Assembly (NCBI RefSeq): GCF_019711595.1
Contig: NZ_JAIGNR010000004.1
Coordinates: forward strand, 186,001 to 250,000
Length of the DNA: 64,000 nt
DNA from: Qipengyuania sphaerica
Lineage (GTDB): Bacteria; Pseudomonadota; Alphaproteobacteria; Sphingomonadales; Sphingomonadaceae
Direction: 5' to 3'
Both the position numbers and the translations under genes were made by a program. How positions within the stretch are numbered: the stretch's first letter is position 1; each line of letters starts with the position of its first letter. The notes beneath the pieces were generated by a model, which worked only from the letters and a program-made list of their open reading frames with translations, made no database searches and was not told the DNA's origin. Shown here piece after piece: positions 53,873 to 63,757 of this stretch.

Positions 53873-54379
53873 TCATACCTCGTTTTCCCCCGGCGTGATC
53901 TTGATCATGACACGCATGAGGGTCGTGTAGATCAGGACGACGGTGGCAGCTGACAGGCCGACCATCAAGACCGTTCCAGCGAACAACCCGTCGTAGACGT
54001 TGGCGAACCATGCGGGCGGCAGTTCGTCGAACTCGCCGATAGGCAAAGCGAAAGCCATCAGAAGAATCAGGGATACCATCAGGGTTATCGCCGAGAGGCG
54101 CCCTACCATGGCGACGTCCCGATATGCCGCATGGTCGAAATCCTCGTCCATCCGGCGGATCATCCCCACCAGGGTGAGCATTAGGGCGATAATCGTCGCC
54201 GAAGCAGTCGCGATGGCCGAGCCCAGATAGAGCCCCGCGCGCGAGAGGGCATTGAGCAGATCAACCGCTTCCGCCGCCCCGTAAACCGATCCGATTGCAG
54301 CGCGTGCTCCATATCCGACCGCGCAGACCAGCAGGAAGGACAGGGTCGACCAACGATAACAGCTGATTAATTTCCACAT
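53873..54379 (-). CDS. Four-segment membrane protein, unknown
   Basis: This 168-residue protein has four hydrophobic segments (about 12-30, 42-72, 93-112 and 130-155) and a short acidic tail. It has no recognised family. It is convergent with yciB (adjacent stops) and divergent from the acetyltransferase gene. Confidence 0.72.
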   Translation of the reverse strand: MWKLISCYRWSTLSFLLVCAVGYGARAAIGSVYGAAEAVDLLNALSRAGLYLGSAIATASATIIALMLTLVGMIRRMDEDFDHAAYRDVAMVGRLSAITLMVSLILLMAFALPIGEFDELPPAWFANVYDGLFAGTVLMVGLSAATVVLIYTTLMRVMIKITPGENEV

Positions 54380-54462
54380 GCCCCTGTGTATGTCTGATAA
54401 GCGGGGTAGTTCCGACTACCGGGGTCTTGATCGGGCGCGAATGCTGGATATGCGGCGTCCGC

Positions 54463-54936
54463 ATGACCGATACGATGATTCTGGCGTGGGCCTCGCAAGG
54501 CGACCACGAAACGCTTGCCGATGTAATGTACGACGCTGTCCGCAACGGGCCGAGCCGCTATAACGATGCCCAACGCGCCGCTTGGGTGCCCGAACGCCGT
54601 AGCGGCGAAGCCTGGGACGAGCGCCTGGCGCGGCAGGACATTGTCATGGCCGTGAAGGACCAGGCGGTGCTCGGTTTCATGAGCCTCGATAAAGCAGGCT
54701 ATATCGATTTCGCCTACATCCGCCCCGGGGCCCAAGGCAGCGGCCTGTTCCGCAAGATGTTCGAGGCAATCGAAGGGAAGGCGCGCGACAAGGGCGAGCC
54801 GCGCCTGTGGGTGCATGCCAGCCTGATGGCTCAGCCGGCCTTTGAGAAGATGGGCTTCACCGTCGTCGAGCACGAGGTCGTCCATATCGGCGAGCAAGCG
54901 TTCGAAAGAGCGGAAATGGAGAAGCCGCTCACCTGA
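54463..54936 (+). CDS. GNAT family N-acetyltransferase
   Basis: This 157-residue protein has the GNAT core: FMSLDKAGYIDFAYIRPGAQGSGLFRKMF (acetyl-CoA loop GAQGSG) and FEKMGFTVVEHE. The start at 54463 (MTDTMILAWASQGDHETLAD) is favoured over 54427; 54475 is also possible. Substrate unknown. A second acetyltransferase gene follows. Confidence 0.82.
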   Translation: MTDTMILAWASQGDHETLADVMYDAVRNGPSRYNDAQRAAWVPERRSGEAWDERLARQDIVMAVKDQAVLGFMSLDKAGYIDFAYIRPGAQGSGLFRKMFEAIEGKARDKGEPRLWVHASLMAQPAFEKMGFTVVEHEVVHIGEQAFERAEMEKPLT

Positions 54937-54985
54937 CGTTGATCGGATGTAGACCCAGTGAGAGGATAGGCGCTAGGACCCGGCA

Positions 54986-55420
54986 ATGGAAGTCCAGATC
55001 AGCCTCGATCCGCCCGCAGAACATGCCGCGCGCCTCAGCCGCGGCATCATGGAATTCAACGCTGCCAGCATTCCCGATCTCGAAAGGGTCGAAGACGAAA
55101 TCCGTTTTCATGTCCTTGCGACCGACGATGCGGGAGAGCTGGCTGGTGGCCTTCGGGGAACGTGTTACTGGAACACGCTGCATATCGAACTGCTCTGGCT
55201 ATCCGAAGATGCCCGAGCGCTGCGTCTGGGGAGCCGGATCGTAGAGGAAGCGGAACGCTTTGCGCGGTCCGAGGGATGCGAGAAAGCCTTTGTCGAGACC
55301 ACGAGTTGGCAGGCCCGGCCCTTCTATGAGAAAGCCGGGTATGTGCTTATGGCCACGCTCGAAGGGCGCCCCAAGGGACACTCTACGCATTACCTGATGA
55401 AAGAGCTGTCGGCCGTCTGA
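54986..55420 (+). CDS. GNAT family N-acetyltransferase
   Basis: This 144-residue protein has LRLGSRIVEEAERFA (acetyl-CoA loop), a hydrophobic LHIELLWLSED strand, and a terminal ARPFYEKAGYVLMATLEGRP. The pattern FHVLATDDAGELAGGLRGTC is common in small acetyltransferases acting on unknown substrates. It is distinct in sequence from the gene before it, so not a recent duplicate. It is convergent with kup. Confidence 0.85.
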   Translation: MEVQISLDPPAEHAARLSRGIMEFNAASIPDLERVEDEIRFHVLATDDAGELAGGLRGTCYWNTLHIELLWLSEDARALRLGSRIVEEAERFARSEGCEKAFVETTSWQARPFYEKAGYVLMATLEGRPKGHSTHYLMKELSAV

Positions 55421-55429
55421 GCGACCAGC

Positions 55430-57361
55430 CTAGATTTCGACCTGGCTACCCAATTCGACCACGCGGTTGGTGGGCAGACGGAAGAAATCCATCGCCGTCG
55501 CTGCATTGCGTAGCATCCACGCGAATATCTTCTCACGCCAGATGGGCATGCCGGGCGTCTTGCTCGGTAGCAAGGTCTGGCGGCTGAGGAAGAAGCTGGT
55601 GTGCATCATGTCGAATTCGCCGCCACAACGCTCCATTTCCTTCAGACCCTGCGGGACGTTCGTCTCCTGCATGAAGCCGTAATGGAGGACCGCACGGTAG
55701 AAACCGTCGCCTAAGTCGTGGATCTCGCACCGCTCGTCGGCATCGACATAGGGCGCGTCCGCGATCAGCACCGTCAGGATTATCACGCGCTCGTGCAGCA
55801 CCTTGTTGTGCTTGATGTTATGCAGGAGTGCGCTTGGTACACCGGCGGTCTGGCTGGCCATGAAGATAGCGGTTCCGGGCACGCGCGTGGCGGAATTCTT
55901 GGCGCTCTTGGCAAAGATCTCGATCGGCAGCGCAGTCTCGTGCATGCGCTCTCGCATGAGCTTGCGCCCGCGCGCCCAGGTTGTGAGCAGGGTGAAGGCG
56001 ATGAGACCCACGACCAGCGGGAACCAGCCGCCCTGCGGCACCTTGAACAGGTTCGCCGCGAAATAGGCCCCGTCGATGATCAGGAAGAAGATCACCACCG
56101 GCGCGGCATACCACCACTTCCATTTCCACACGCCCACGAACAGCACACCCATCAGCAGCGTGTCGATAGTGACCGCGCCCGTCACCGCGATGCCATATGC
56201 GGCGGCGAGGTTGGAGGAAGACTGGAAGGTCAGCACAAGGATGATCACCGCGACCATCAGGGCCCAGTTGATGACCGGGATGTAGATCTGGCCAGCTTCG
56301 GTCTCGCTCGTGTGGCGGATCGTCATGCGGGGCATGAAGCCAAGCTGCATCGCCTGGTGGGTGATGCTGAAGGCACCCGAGATCACTGCCTGGCTGGCGA
56401 TAAACGTCGCCACGGTGGCGAGGATGACGAGCGGCAGGCGGAACTCTTCGCTGGCGAGCAGGAAGAAGGGGCTCTGCACGACTGCGGCCGCCTGTTCCGG
56501 CGGGAGGCCCGCAATCATGGCGCCCTGGCCGAAATAGTTCAGCAGCAGGCACGGCATCACGAAGCCGAACCACGAAAGCCGCATCGGCCCGCGGCCGAAA
56601 TGCCCCATATCCGAATAGAGCGCTTCCGAACCCGTCACCGCCAGCACCACCGCGCCCATCGCGAGGAAGGCGACGAAACCGTCGGTGACGAAGAACATTA
56701 CCGCGTAATAAGGGTTGAGCGCCCAGAGGATATCGGGGTTGTGGATGATCTGGTTGAGCCCCAGTCCCGCCAGCGTCAGGAACCAGACGATCATCACGGG
56801 CGCAAACAAGGCACCGACCTTCGCCGTTCCGCGACTCTGGAGGACGAACAGGATCACCAGCAGGACTAGCGCGATGGGTATAACCATGGGATCTAGCGTG
56901 TGATTTACCACGGTCAGGCCCTCGACCGCCGAGAGGACGGAAATCGCAGGCGTAATCATGCTGTCGCCATAGAATAGCGAAGTGGCGAAGACGCCCAGCA
57001 GCACGACCAGCCAGGCGTATTTGGACTGGCCCATGTGGCGGCTCAGCAGCGCGACGAGCGCGAGGCTTCCGCCCTGCCCCTTGTTGTCCGCACGCATCAG
57101 GATGGTGACATATTGTAGCGCCACCACGATCACCATCGACCAGAAGATCAGGCTGACCACGCCAAGCACGTGCATGCGATCGATGGCGATATTGGCCGCG
57201 CCTGCGAAGGTCTCGCGAAAGGCGTAAAGCGGGCTGGTACCGATATCGCCGAAGACGATACCGATCGCACCTACGGCGAGAGCAGCCTTGGACGCGCCAT
57301 GGCCATGGGAGTTCGCTTCGCCCTGAGCGGGCGTCGATTCAGGCGTAGTCGCCTCGGTCAT
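55430..57361 (-). CDS. kup: Low-affinity potassium transporter Kup
   Basis: This 643-residue inner-membrane carrier has about twelve transmembrane segments in residues 25-455 and a cytosolic C-terminal domain. The start after a short Glu/Thr-rich lead reads [20 protein letters not shown], the Kup signature. It takes up potassium with protons. Length is normal. Confidence 0.96.
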   Translation of the reverse strand: MTEATTPESTPAQGEANSHGHGASKAALAVGAIGIVFGDIGTSPLYAFRETFAGAANIAIDRMHVLGVVSLIFWSMVIVVALQYVTILMRADNKGQGGSLALVALLSRHMGQSKYAWLVVLLGVFATSLFYGDSMITPAISVLSAVEGLTVVNHTLDPMVIPIALVLLVILFVLQSRGTAKVGALFAPVMIVWFLTLAGLGLNQIIHNPDILWALNPYYAVMFFVTDGFVAFLAMGAVVLAVTGSEALYSDMGHFGRGPMRLSWFGFVMPCLLLNYFGQGAMIAGLPPEQAAAVVQSPFFLLASEEFRLPLVILATVATFIASQAVISGAFSITHQAMQLGFMPRMTIRHTSETEAGQIYIPVINWALMVAVIILVLTFQSSSNLAAAYGIAVTGAVTIDTLLMGVLFVGVWKWKWWYAAPVVIFFLIIDGAYFAANLFKVPQGGWFPLVVGLIAFTLLTTWARGRKLMRERMHETALPIEIFAKSAKNSATRVPGTAIFMASQTAGVPSALLHNIKHNKVLHERVIILTVLIADAPYVDADERCEIHDLGDGFYRAVLHYGFMQETNVPQGLKEMERCGGEFDMMHTSFFLSRQTLLPSKTPGMPIWREKIFAWMLRNAATAMDFFRLPTNRVVELGSQVEI

Positions 57362-57482
57362 ATGTGGAGTGTTACCTGACGCATGGGGTCAAAACCTTGG
57401 CTCTCGGGAGCGCGACCCCCGTGCAAGGTGGCGGCGCTTAGCACCATGGAGGGAGCACCGCAATATATGGGTGCAATCCGAC

Positions 57483-58118
57483 CTATTCCGCAGCGTCGGC
57501 CGGCCGCATCATCGACTCGAGACGCATGAGGCGCAGCGCCAGCGACTCGCGCCATGGAGCATCCTCGGGCGCAGCCAGCAGAGCTTCGCGCCACAACTCG
57601 AATGTCCGCTCGGCCTCTCCTGCGCGGAGCCACGCAAACCCGAGAAAATAGCGCGGACCGCCGTTTTCCTCTTCCAGCGCCTGTGCTTTCTCGAAGGCGT
57701 GGAGCGCGGCAGGGGTAAGCTGTCCATCGGCATGCTCGACCAGCGCAATACCAAGACCGAGCCACGCCTCGGTGTCCTGCGGGTTCTCCTCGACCGCGTT
57801 GCGATAGAAACCCGAAGCCCGCTCGAAATCGCCCCGACGCAGGTAGCTGTCCCCCGTTACGATCCAGCGCGAGGGGAATTGCGAGGTGTCGAAGAATTCG
57901 CGCCGCGCTTCGACCAGCAGTTCGCCATCGATAGGCTCTTCCTGCATCGCTTCTCCCGGCGCAGCGGGCTGGCCGGGCGAACCCTGCAGCGCATAGCCGG
58001 CAAGACCGAAAAGCAAGGTCGCGCCGAGTATCGTCCAGCCCCCACGACCGACGCGCAGAAGGAAAGCTGCGACAACGAAAGTGATGGCGGCCAGTACAAC
58101 GATGGGCAGCCAGCTCAT
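57483..58118 (-). CDS. ccmI: Cytochrome c biogenesis TPR protein (CcmI-like)
   Basis: This 211-residue protein has two N-terminal membrane segments and TPR repeats (GDFERASGFYRNAVEENPQD, AWLGLGIALVEHADG and FLGFAWLRAGEAE). It probably holds apocytochrome c during haem attachment. Its start overlaps the ccmH stop by four bases. It is the last gene of the ccm run. Confidence 0.85.
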   Translation of the reverse strand: MSWLPIVVLAAITFVVAAFLLRVGRGGWTILGATLLFGLAGYALQGSPGQPAAPGEAMQEEPIDGELLVEARREFFDTSQFPSRWIVTGDSYLRRGDFERASGFYRNAVEENPQDTEAWLGLGIALVEHADGQLTPAALHAFEKAQALEEENGGPRYFLGFAWLRAGEAERTFELWREALLAAPEDAPWRESLALRLMRLESMMRPADAAE

Positions 58119-58519
58119 GCGCGCCTCCGGAAGCGGCGCCAGAACAGCAGGGCCGCGATAAGGGCCAGCAGCACAGGAATGGCGAAAAGCGGCCAGGTAG
58201 TGGCGCTCATCACCGGTTCGTAGCTCACATAGTCGCCGTACCGGTCCATCAGCCAGCGGCGAATGTCTTCGGGCTCCTCGCCCGCGGCGATCCGGATGCG
58301 GACCTGGTGGCGCATGTCGCCCGCCATGGAGGCATCGCTATCGGCAATCGACTGCGACTGGCACTTGAGGCAGCGCAGCGTCTCCATAAGGTCTTGCGCC
58401 GCGGCCTCCTGCGCCGGATCGTCGAGCTGGCGATAAGCATAGGGTGCAGGCGGAATGTCGTTTTGCGCCGCAAGCGGGAGGGCTACAAGAGCCATCAGGA
58501 AAGCGAAAAGCGCCCTCAT
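58115..58519 (-). CDS. ccmH: Cytochrome c maturation protein CcmH
   Basis: This 134-residue periplasmic thiol protein has a signal peptide, the LRCLKCQSQSIADSDA motif with its two cysteines, and a C-terminal membrane anchor (WPLFAIPVLLALIAALLFWR). It reduces apocytochrome disulfides before haem attachment. It overlaps ccmG and the ccmI-like gene. Confidence 0.95.
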   Translation of the reverse strand: MRALFAFLMALVALPLAAQNDIPPAPYAYRQLDDPAQEAAAQDLMETLRCLKCQSQSIADSDASMAGDMRHQVRIRIAAGEEPEDIRRWLMDRYGDYVSYEPVMSATTWPLFAIPVLLALIAALLFWRRFRRRA

Positions 58520-59043
58520 CGCCCGGCCTTTCGCAACTCTTCGAGCAATATCGGCACATGCTCTGCCCGGATGTCGCCGATATGCTGGTAGGCGATGCGC
58601 CCCTTGCCATCGATCACGAAGGTTTCCGGTACACCCGAAGAGCCAATGCCAAGCTGGACCTCGGACAAGTCGTCGCGCCCGATACGGGTATAGGGATTGC
58701 CGTGGTCGGACAGGAAGCGCGCAATATCTTCAGGCTTGTCCCGGATCGCCACGCCCACGATTTCGACCCCCTCGTCCTTCAGGGCTTCGAGTTGCGGCGC
58801 CTCGGCGATGCAAGGCAGGCACCAGCTTGCCCAGATGTTGAGGAGTTTGGGCTTGCCGTCGGCGAAATCCTCGCTGTTGGCGCCCGGAAGGTCAGGAACT
58901 GCGGCGGGCAAGGTGAAATAGGGCAGCTCTTGCCCTACCATCGCGCTTTTCACGAACTCGTCGCGCGGCTGGCTGAGCTGGTAGGCCGCAAGGCCGAGGA
59001 AGCCGAAAAACACCATGAAGGGGAGCCACAAGCGCCAGCTCAT
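58516..59043 (-). CDS. ccmG: Thiol-disulfide oxidoreductase CcmG/DsbE
   Basis: This 175-residue protein has an N-terminal anchor and a thioredoxin fold with WASWCLPCIAEAP (redox CxxC) and VPETFVIDGKGRIAYQHIG. It passes electrons to CcmH and apocytochrome. It overlaps ccmF and ccmH by four bases each. Confidence 0.95.
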   Translation of the reverse strand: MSWRLWLPFMVFFGFLGLAAYQLSQPRDEFVKSAMVGQELPYFTLPAAVPDLPGANSEDFADGKPKLLNIWASWCLPCIAEAPQLEALKDEGVEIVGVAIRDKPEDIARFLSDHGNPYTRIGRDDLSEVQLGIGSSGVPETFVIDGKGRIAYQHIGDIRAEHVPILLEELRKAGR

Positions 59044-60995
59044 GCCAAGGCCTCCGCTTCCGCCCGACGCTCGGCGACCTTGCGCCGCACGATCCGGCGC
59101 TTCAGGTCACCGCGCACCCGCCCGATGATCGCCAGGATGCCGCCCAGCGCGATGATCAGGCCGCCGTACCAGATGAAGGTCACGAACGGCTTCCACCACA
59201 GCCTCAACTGGTAACGTCCACCGCGATTGTCGGCGCCCATCACGGCATAAAGCTGGCCGTTCCAACGCGTGACGAGAACACTTTCCGTGGTCTGCTGCGG
59301 AGGTGCCCAGAAATTACGCGATTGCGGCGCAATAGTTTGCGGCTCGCCCCCCTCATAGGAAACGGCCATGCGCCCCGCGATCGCGGTCCAGTTCGGTCCG
59401 GCGACCGGTTCGACCGCCTCAAGCCGGACCTGCCAGGGACCAACGCTGGTTGCGCCACCTTCTTCGAGAGCTGCAAGGTGCTCCTCGGTAAAGGCGCTTT
59501 CGCTCGCCATGCCGAAAAGTGAGATAGCGAGGCCGAAATGCGCAACCACCATGCCCCATGTCTCGATAGGCACCCTTCGCAATTTGCGGCCTCTCAGCGG
59601 GAGGAAACTCGCGACAGCGAGGGCAATTGCAAACGACAAGCCGAGCAGCGGCAGGATCGCGAGGCCGAACAGCAGGCCCAAAAGGACGATGCCCGCCAGC
59701 AGGAATGCCGCCACCAGCGCGATCTCCTTGGAAATCCGTCCGAAGCCGTCCTTGCGCCAGCGCAGCAGAGGTCCGACCGCCATTACCGCGAGCATCGGAA
59801 AGGCGAAAATGGCGCCGACCGGGTTGAAATAGGGCGGGCCCACCGAAACGCGTACGTCGAATGCCTCGGTCAGCAGCGGATAGAGGGTTCCGAGCAGCAC
59901 CACGGCGAGGATGGCGCTCAGCATGACATTGTTGACCACGAGCGCCCCCTCGCGGCTGGCCACCGAAAAGCGCTCGCCCTCGTTGATTGCGCCTGCGCGC
60001 AGGGCGAACAGTAGCAAAGCTCCGCCGATATAGATGGCGAGGAGGAACAGGATGAAGCTGCCGCGTTCCGGATCGACGGCAAAGGCATGGACGCTGGTCA
60101 GGATACCCGAGCGCACGAGGAAGGTGCCGAGCATCGACATCGAGAAAGCGACCACGCCCAGCATGATCGTCCACACGCGCAGCGCGTCACGGCTCGCAAG
60201 TACGCTGGCCGAGTGCAGCAGCGCGGTGGCCGCAAGCCACGGCATCAGCGAAGCGTTCTCGACCGGGTCCCAGAACCAATATCCGCCCCAGCCGAGCTCA
60301 TAATAGGCCCAGTAGCTGCCTGCAGTGATCCCCAATGTGAGGAACACCCACGCGCCGAGGATCCATGGCCGCATCGCGCGGGCGAAATCGGGAGTGACCT
60401 GCCGGGTCAGCAGCGCGCCGACCGCAAAGCTGAAAGCCACCGAAAGGCCGACATAGCCGAAATAGAGCGTCGGCGGATGAAGCGCGAGGCCGATATCCTG
60501 CAGCAGCGGATTAAGGCCCATCCCCTCGGTCGCCGGTTGAGGGAGGCGCTCGAAGGGATTCGAACTCAGCAGCAGGAAAGCATAAAATCCCAGCGCCACG
60601 AAACCCTGCGCAGCTAGTGTGGCCTGCATGGTGCGCTCTGGCAGGCGGCGTTCAATTCCCGCGATCAATGCGCCCGCAAGTGCCATCACCGTCACCCACA
60701 GCAGCATAGAGCCTTCGTGATTACCCCAGGCGCCCGAGATCTTGAAAATCAGCGGCTTCATCGTGTGCGAATTCGTTGCCACCAGCTTCACCGACAGATC
60801 GGTGATGGCGAAAACCCACAGCAACGCGCCGAAAGAAAGCGCTACCAGTCCTCCCTGCAGGATGGCAGCAGGACGCGTGAGGCCGGCTATGTCACTTTCG
60901 GTCCCTCCGCGCAGGGCGAGGATACCGCCCAAGAGCTGCAGGGCCGCCAGCGCTGCGGCCAGCCACAGCGCGGCAAGACCGAGTTCGGCAATCAT
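59040..60995 (-). CDS. ccmF: Haem lyase CcmF
   Basis: This 651-residue membrane protein has about 14 membrane segments and the tryptophan-rich haem-handling motif WGGYWFWDPVENASLMPWL. It transfers haem from CcmE to apocytochrome c. Length is normal. It overlaps ccmE and ccmG. Confidence 0.97.
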   Translation of the reverse strand: MIAELGLAALWLAAALAALQLLGGILALRGGTESDIAGLTRPAAILQGGLVALSFGALLWVFAITDLSVKLVATNSHTMKPLIFKISGAWGNHEGSMLLWVTVMALAGALIAGIERRLPERTMQATLAAQGFVALGFYAFLLLSSNPFERLPQPATEGMGLNPLLQDIGLALHPPTLYFGYVGLSVAFSFAVGALLTRQVTPDFARAMRPWILGAWVFLTLGITAGSYWAYYELGWGGYWFWDPVENASLMPWLAATALLHSASVLASRDALRVWTIMLGVVAFSMSMLGTFLVRSGILTSVHAFAVDPERGSFILFLLAIYIGGALLLFALRAGAINEGERFSVASREGALVVNNVMLSAILAVVLLGTLYPLLTEAFDVRVSVGPPYFNPVGAIFAFPMLAVMAVGPLLRWRKDGFGRISKEIALVAAFLLAGIVLLGLLFGLAILPLLGLSFAIALAVASFLPLRGRKLRRVPIETWGMVVAHFGLAISLFGMASESAFTEEHLAALEEGGATSVGPWQVRLEAVEPVAGPNWTAIAGRMAVSYEGGEPQTIAPQSRNFWAPPQQTTESVLVTRWNGQLYAVMGADNRGGRYQLRLWWKPFVTFIWYGGLIIALGGILAIIGRVRGDLKRRIVRRKVAERRAEAEALA

Positions 60996-61453
60996 TCGAG
61001 GCCGACCGTCGTGTCTTCGGCCATCTTTGCGGCCTGGTGCTCGCTCATGCCTTCGAGTTCGCGCGGAACGTAATTCTCGTCATGCTTGGCCAAGAGGTTG
61101 TCGGCAATGAAGGTGCCGCCCGCGTCTAGCCTGCCTTCAGCTACCACGCCCGAACCCTCGACAAACAGGTCGGGAAGAATACCTGTGTAGCGAACCGGCA
61201 CGGCCGAATCCTCGCGACCGGTGACGGTGAAGGTCACCGTGATCCCGTCGGATAGGGTCTCGAGCGAACCGGGGGCGACCATGCCGCCTAGACGGACCGC
61301 CTGCCCGACTGCGGGCGGCGAGGCCTCCATCTGCTCGGGCAGGTAAAAATAGCTCGCCTGGTTGCGCAAGGCGTAGATCGCCAGCAGCACCGCGCCGAAC
61401 AGCGCGGCGAGCGCGAGCAGCACGAGGACGAGGCGCTGGTGTTTCGCCTTCAT
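60992..61453 (-). CDS. ccmE: Haem chaperone CcmE
   Basis: This 153-residue protein has an N-terminal membrane anchor (LVLVLLALAALFGAVLLAIY) and a periplasmic OB fold ending ADNLLAKHDENYVP, whose histidine binds haem covalently. The start at 61453 overlaps the ccmD stop; the frame further upstream is an overlap of ccmD and ccmC. It has a C-terminal extension of about 20 residues. Confidence 0.95.
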   Translation of the reverse strand: MKAKHQRLVLVLLALAALFGAVLLAIYALRNQASYFYLPEQMEASPPAVGQAVRLGGMVAPGSLETLSDGITVTFTVTGREDSAVPVRYTGILPDLFVEGSGVVAEGRLDAGGTFIADNLLAKHDENYVPRELEGMSEHQAAKMAEDTTVGLE

Positions 61454-61590
61454 TTGGCGCGTGCCTTTTCGCGGCGCTTTTCTGCGCGCTTCATGGCCAG
61501 CCAGCTCCACGCAATCATGGCAAGCGTGCCGCCCACACCGATGGCGTAAGCCGCATAAACGAAGGTCCACTGGTCGAGCGCTTCTCTCAT
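61450..61590 (-). CDS. ccmD: Small haem exporter protein CcmD
   Basis: This 46-residue protein starts MREALDQWTFVYAAYAIGVG and has one membrane segment followed by a basic tail (KRAEKRREKARAK). It helps release holo-CcmE from the CcmABC complex. It overlaps ccmC by one base (TGATG) and ccmE by four, so it is easy to miss. Confidence 0.9.
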   Translation of the reverse strand: MREALDQWTFVYAAYAIGVGGTLAMIAWSWLAMKRAEKRREKARAK

Positions 61591-62312
61591 CAGTCGGCTT
61601 CCATCGCACGGCGGCGCAGGCGTGCTTCCGCCTGAATATCGGCCAGGAGCGCGCGCATCCGGGCCAGCACCACACCGCCGAAAATGAGCGAGAAACCGAT
61701 CACTGCCACCATCAGTGGCATCAGGAAGATGCCGTCGATTGCGCTCTTGCCCATGGTAATGCTGGGGGGCTGGTGGAGCGAGTTCCACCACACCACGCTG
61801 CGGTTGATAATGGGGATGTTGATTGCGCCGAGAAGGCCGAAAATGGCGGGAATGCGGGCCGAGACACCCTCGCGCTCGGCGGCCTGGCCCAGTGCGATAT
61901 AGGCGACATAGAGAAACGCAAGGACCAGCATCGAAGTCAGCCGACCGTCCCAAACCCACCATGTCCCCCATGTCGGGCGGCCCCATATCGAGCCGGTTGC
62001 AAGGCAGATCAATGTGAAAACGAGACCGGGCACAGCCGCTCCGCGCGCGGCGATTGCCGCCAACGGGTGGCGCCAGACAAGGAAAACGAGGCTCGATACC
62101 GCGATCGCGGTCCAGCCGCCCATGCCCAGCCAGGCGGTGGGCACGTGGATGAAAAGGATGCGCACCGTCTCGCCCATCAACCGGTCGGGCGGGACCTGCG
62201 TGAAGCCCCACACCAACGCGCCTGCGGTGAGAACAAGTCCGCTCACAAGCAGAAGCGGCGTCAGCCAGCCTGCCAGCGCGAGGAACCGTTTGGGATTAGC
62301 GAAACCGTGCAT
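61590..62312 (-). CDS. ccmC: Haem exporter membrane protein CcmC
   Basis: This 240-residue protein has six membrane segments and the haem-handling motif WGTWWVWDGRLTSML. It loads haem onto CcmE. It is the first gene of the run; ccmA and ccmB, often just upstream, are not found here. Confidence 0.96.
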   Translation of the reverse strand: MHGFANPKRFLALAGWLTPLLLVSGLVLTAGALVWGFTQVPPDRLMGETVRILFIHVPTAWLGMGGWTAIAVSSLVFLVWRHPLAAIAARGAAVPGLVFTLICLATGSIWGRPTWGTWWVWDGRLTSMLVLAFLYVAYIALGQAAEREGVSARIPAIFGLLGAINIPIINRSVVWWNSLHQPPSITMGKSAIDGIFLMPLMVAVIGFSLIFGGVVLARMRALLADIQAEARLRRRAMEAD

Positions 62313-62366
62313 GGTGAAAGCCGTGGGTCAGCCTATTGCAGCCCTCGCCCCTGCCCGCAAGCCGGA

Positions 62367-63431
62367 TCAGCGGCCGATGAGTTCCTGTGCCATTCGGTCG
62401 GCAACCTGGTCCGGCGAGATGCCGGACTTGTCGCTTTCCTGCCAGATCTGCTCGAGCCGTCCCGGGATCAGCGCGATGCGCTTGCGCACTTCGTTGATGT
62501 CGCAAGGCGCCTCGTCGTGGCGGCACAGATATTCCAGCGTCACCGAGATGATCCCGCCCGCGTTGATCACATAGTCGGGCGCATAGAGAATGCCGCGCTC
62601 GGCCAGCATCGGGCCGTGCTGCGCGCGCTTCAGCTGGTTGTTCGCCCCGCCCGCCACGATCTGGCAGTCGAGCCGTGCGATGCCTTCATCGTCGAGGATT
62701 GCGCCAAGCGCGTTGGGGCTGAACACATCGCAGGAAACCGACATGATCGCATCGGGTGCAACGCAATCGGCGTCGAGTTCGGCTGCCAGCGCCTCGCAGC
62801 GGTCCATGTGGATGTCCGACAGCGTGAGTTTTGCGCCTTCCTTGGCGAGCAGGCGCGCTACACCGCCGCCGACGCTGCCCGTACCCTGGATCGCGACATG
62901 GACACCGTCCATACTGTCCTTGCCCAGCTTGTGCTTCACGGCGGCCTTGATGCCGAGGAAGATGCCGAGCGCGGTGAAAGGACCAGGATCACCGCCGGCC
63001 GCATCTTCGCCTTCTACGGGCAAGCCGGAGACATACTGCGTGCGCTCGGCCACAGCGGCCATATCCGCCTCGGAAATGCCGACGTCCTCGGCAGTGACAT
63101 ATTGCCCACCCAGCGCTTCGACCGCATCGGCGAATGCGGCGAGCATTTCTGGCGTCTTGGTCTTGTTCTCATCGGCGAGGATGACGGCCTTGCCGCCGCC
63201 CATGGGAAGGCCGGCCATGGCATTCTTGTAGCTCATGCCGCGCGACAGGCGCAGCGCATCGCGCATGGCGGCTTCAGGCTCGGCATAGTGCCAGAAGCGC
63301 GTACCGCCGGCGCCGGGGCCGAGATGGGTGGAATGAAGCGCAATGATCGCGGTGAGCCCGCTCTTCGAGTCGCGCACGACCTCGACCAGTTCGTGATCGT
63401 CGTAATCCGCTTCGGTCCAGAACGCTGTCAT
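62367..63431 (-). CDS. Glu/Leu/Phe/Val dehydrogenase, leucine dehydrogenase-like
   Basis: This 354-residue NAD-dependent amino acid dehydrogenase has the glycine-rich HLGPGAGGTRFW, the catalytic lysine stretch YKNAMAGLPMGGGKAVI, and a Rossmann fold with VAIQGTGSVGGGVARLL. It removes the amino group of a branched or hydrophobic amino acid. Its length fits leucine dehydrogenase rather than the longer glutamate enzyme. Exact substrate not decided. Confidence 0.9.
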   Translation of the reverse strand: MTAFWTEADYDDHELVEVVRDSKSGLTAIIALHSTHLGPGAGGTRFWHYAEPEAAMRDALRLSRGMSYKNAMAGLPMGGGKAVILADENKTKTPEMLAAFADAVEALGGQYVTAEDVGISEADMAAVAERTQYVSGLPVEGEDAAGGDPGPFTALGIFLGIKAAVKHKLGKDSMDGVHVAIQGTGSVGGGVARLLAKEGAKLTLSDIHMDRCEALAAELDADCVAPDAIMSVSCDVFSPNALGAILDDEGIARLDCQIVAGGANNQLKRAQHGPMLAERGILYAPDYVINAGGIISVTLEYLCRHDEAPCDINEVRKRIALIPGRLEQIWQESDKSGISPDQVADRMAQELIGR

Positions 63432-63486
63432 CGGCCTCTCGCCCCTTGGAAAAGGTATCTCTCAGACCCGGTGCGAAGGGAGAAAA

Positions 63487-63564
63487 TGGGGCGATCGACG
63501 GGGTTCGAACCCGCGACCTCCGGTACCACAAACCGGCGCTCTAACCAACTGAGCTACGATCGCC
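63487..63564 (-). tRNA. tRNA-His (GUG)
   Basis: The minus strand gives acceptor GCGATCG/CGATCGC with the extra G at position -1 (63564) facing C73, anticodon stem CCGGT/ACCGG with loop TTGTGGT (anticodon GTG), T arm GCGGGTTCGAACCCCG-like, and encoded CCA at 63487-63489. The G(-1):C73 pair is diagnostic for tRNA-His. Confidence 0.95.
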
Positions 63565-63757
63565 ACACGCCCCCGGAAACGCTGCCGGGAAGGCGGCACA
63601 TATACGCGAGGATTGGGCCGTCAACCCGCCTTGCGCAACGGCGAGCGCCTGTTGCACAGGCGGGGGCAAATGGGAAGCGAAAAAGCGATTTTGGAACAAT
63701 CGGCGCAACTATCTTTCGCGGCTTGCGAAGCGCTCCACCGGCATTATCGTCGCCGCG

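Noticed and set aside
63646..63662. CGCCTGT-tgc-ACAGGCG palindrome before the last gene
   Set aside because: It is a single 7-pair hairpin without a T run or repeated copies, so neither terminator nor operator is supported.
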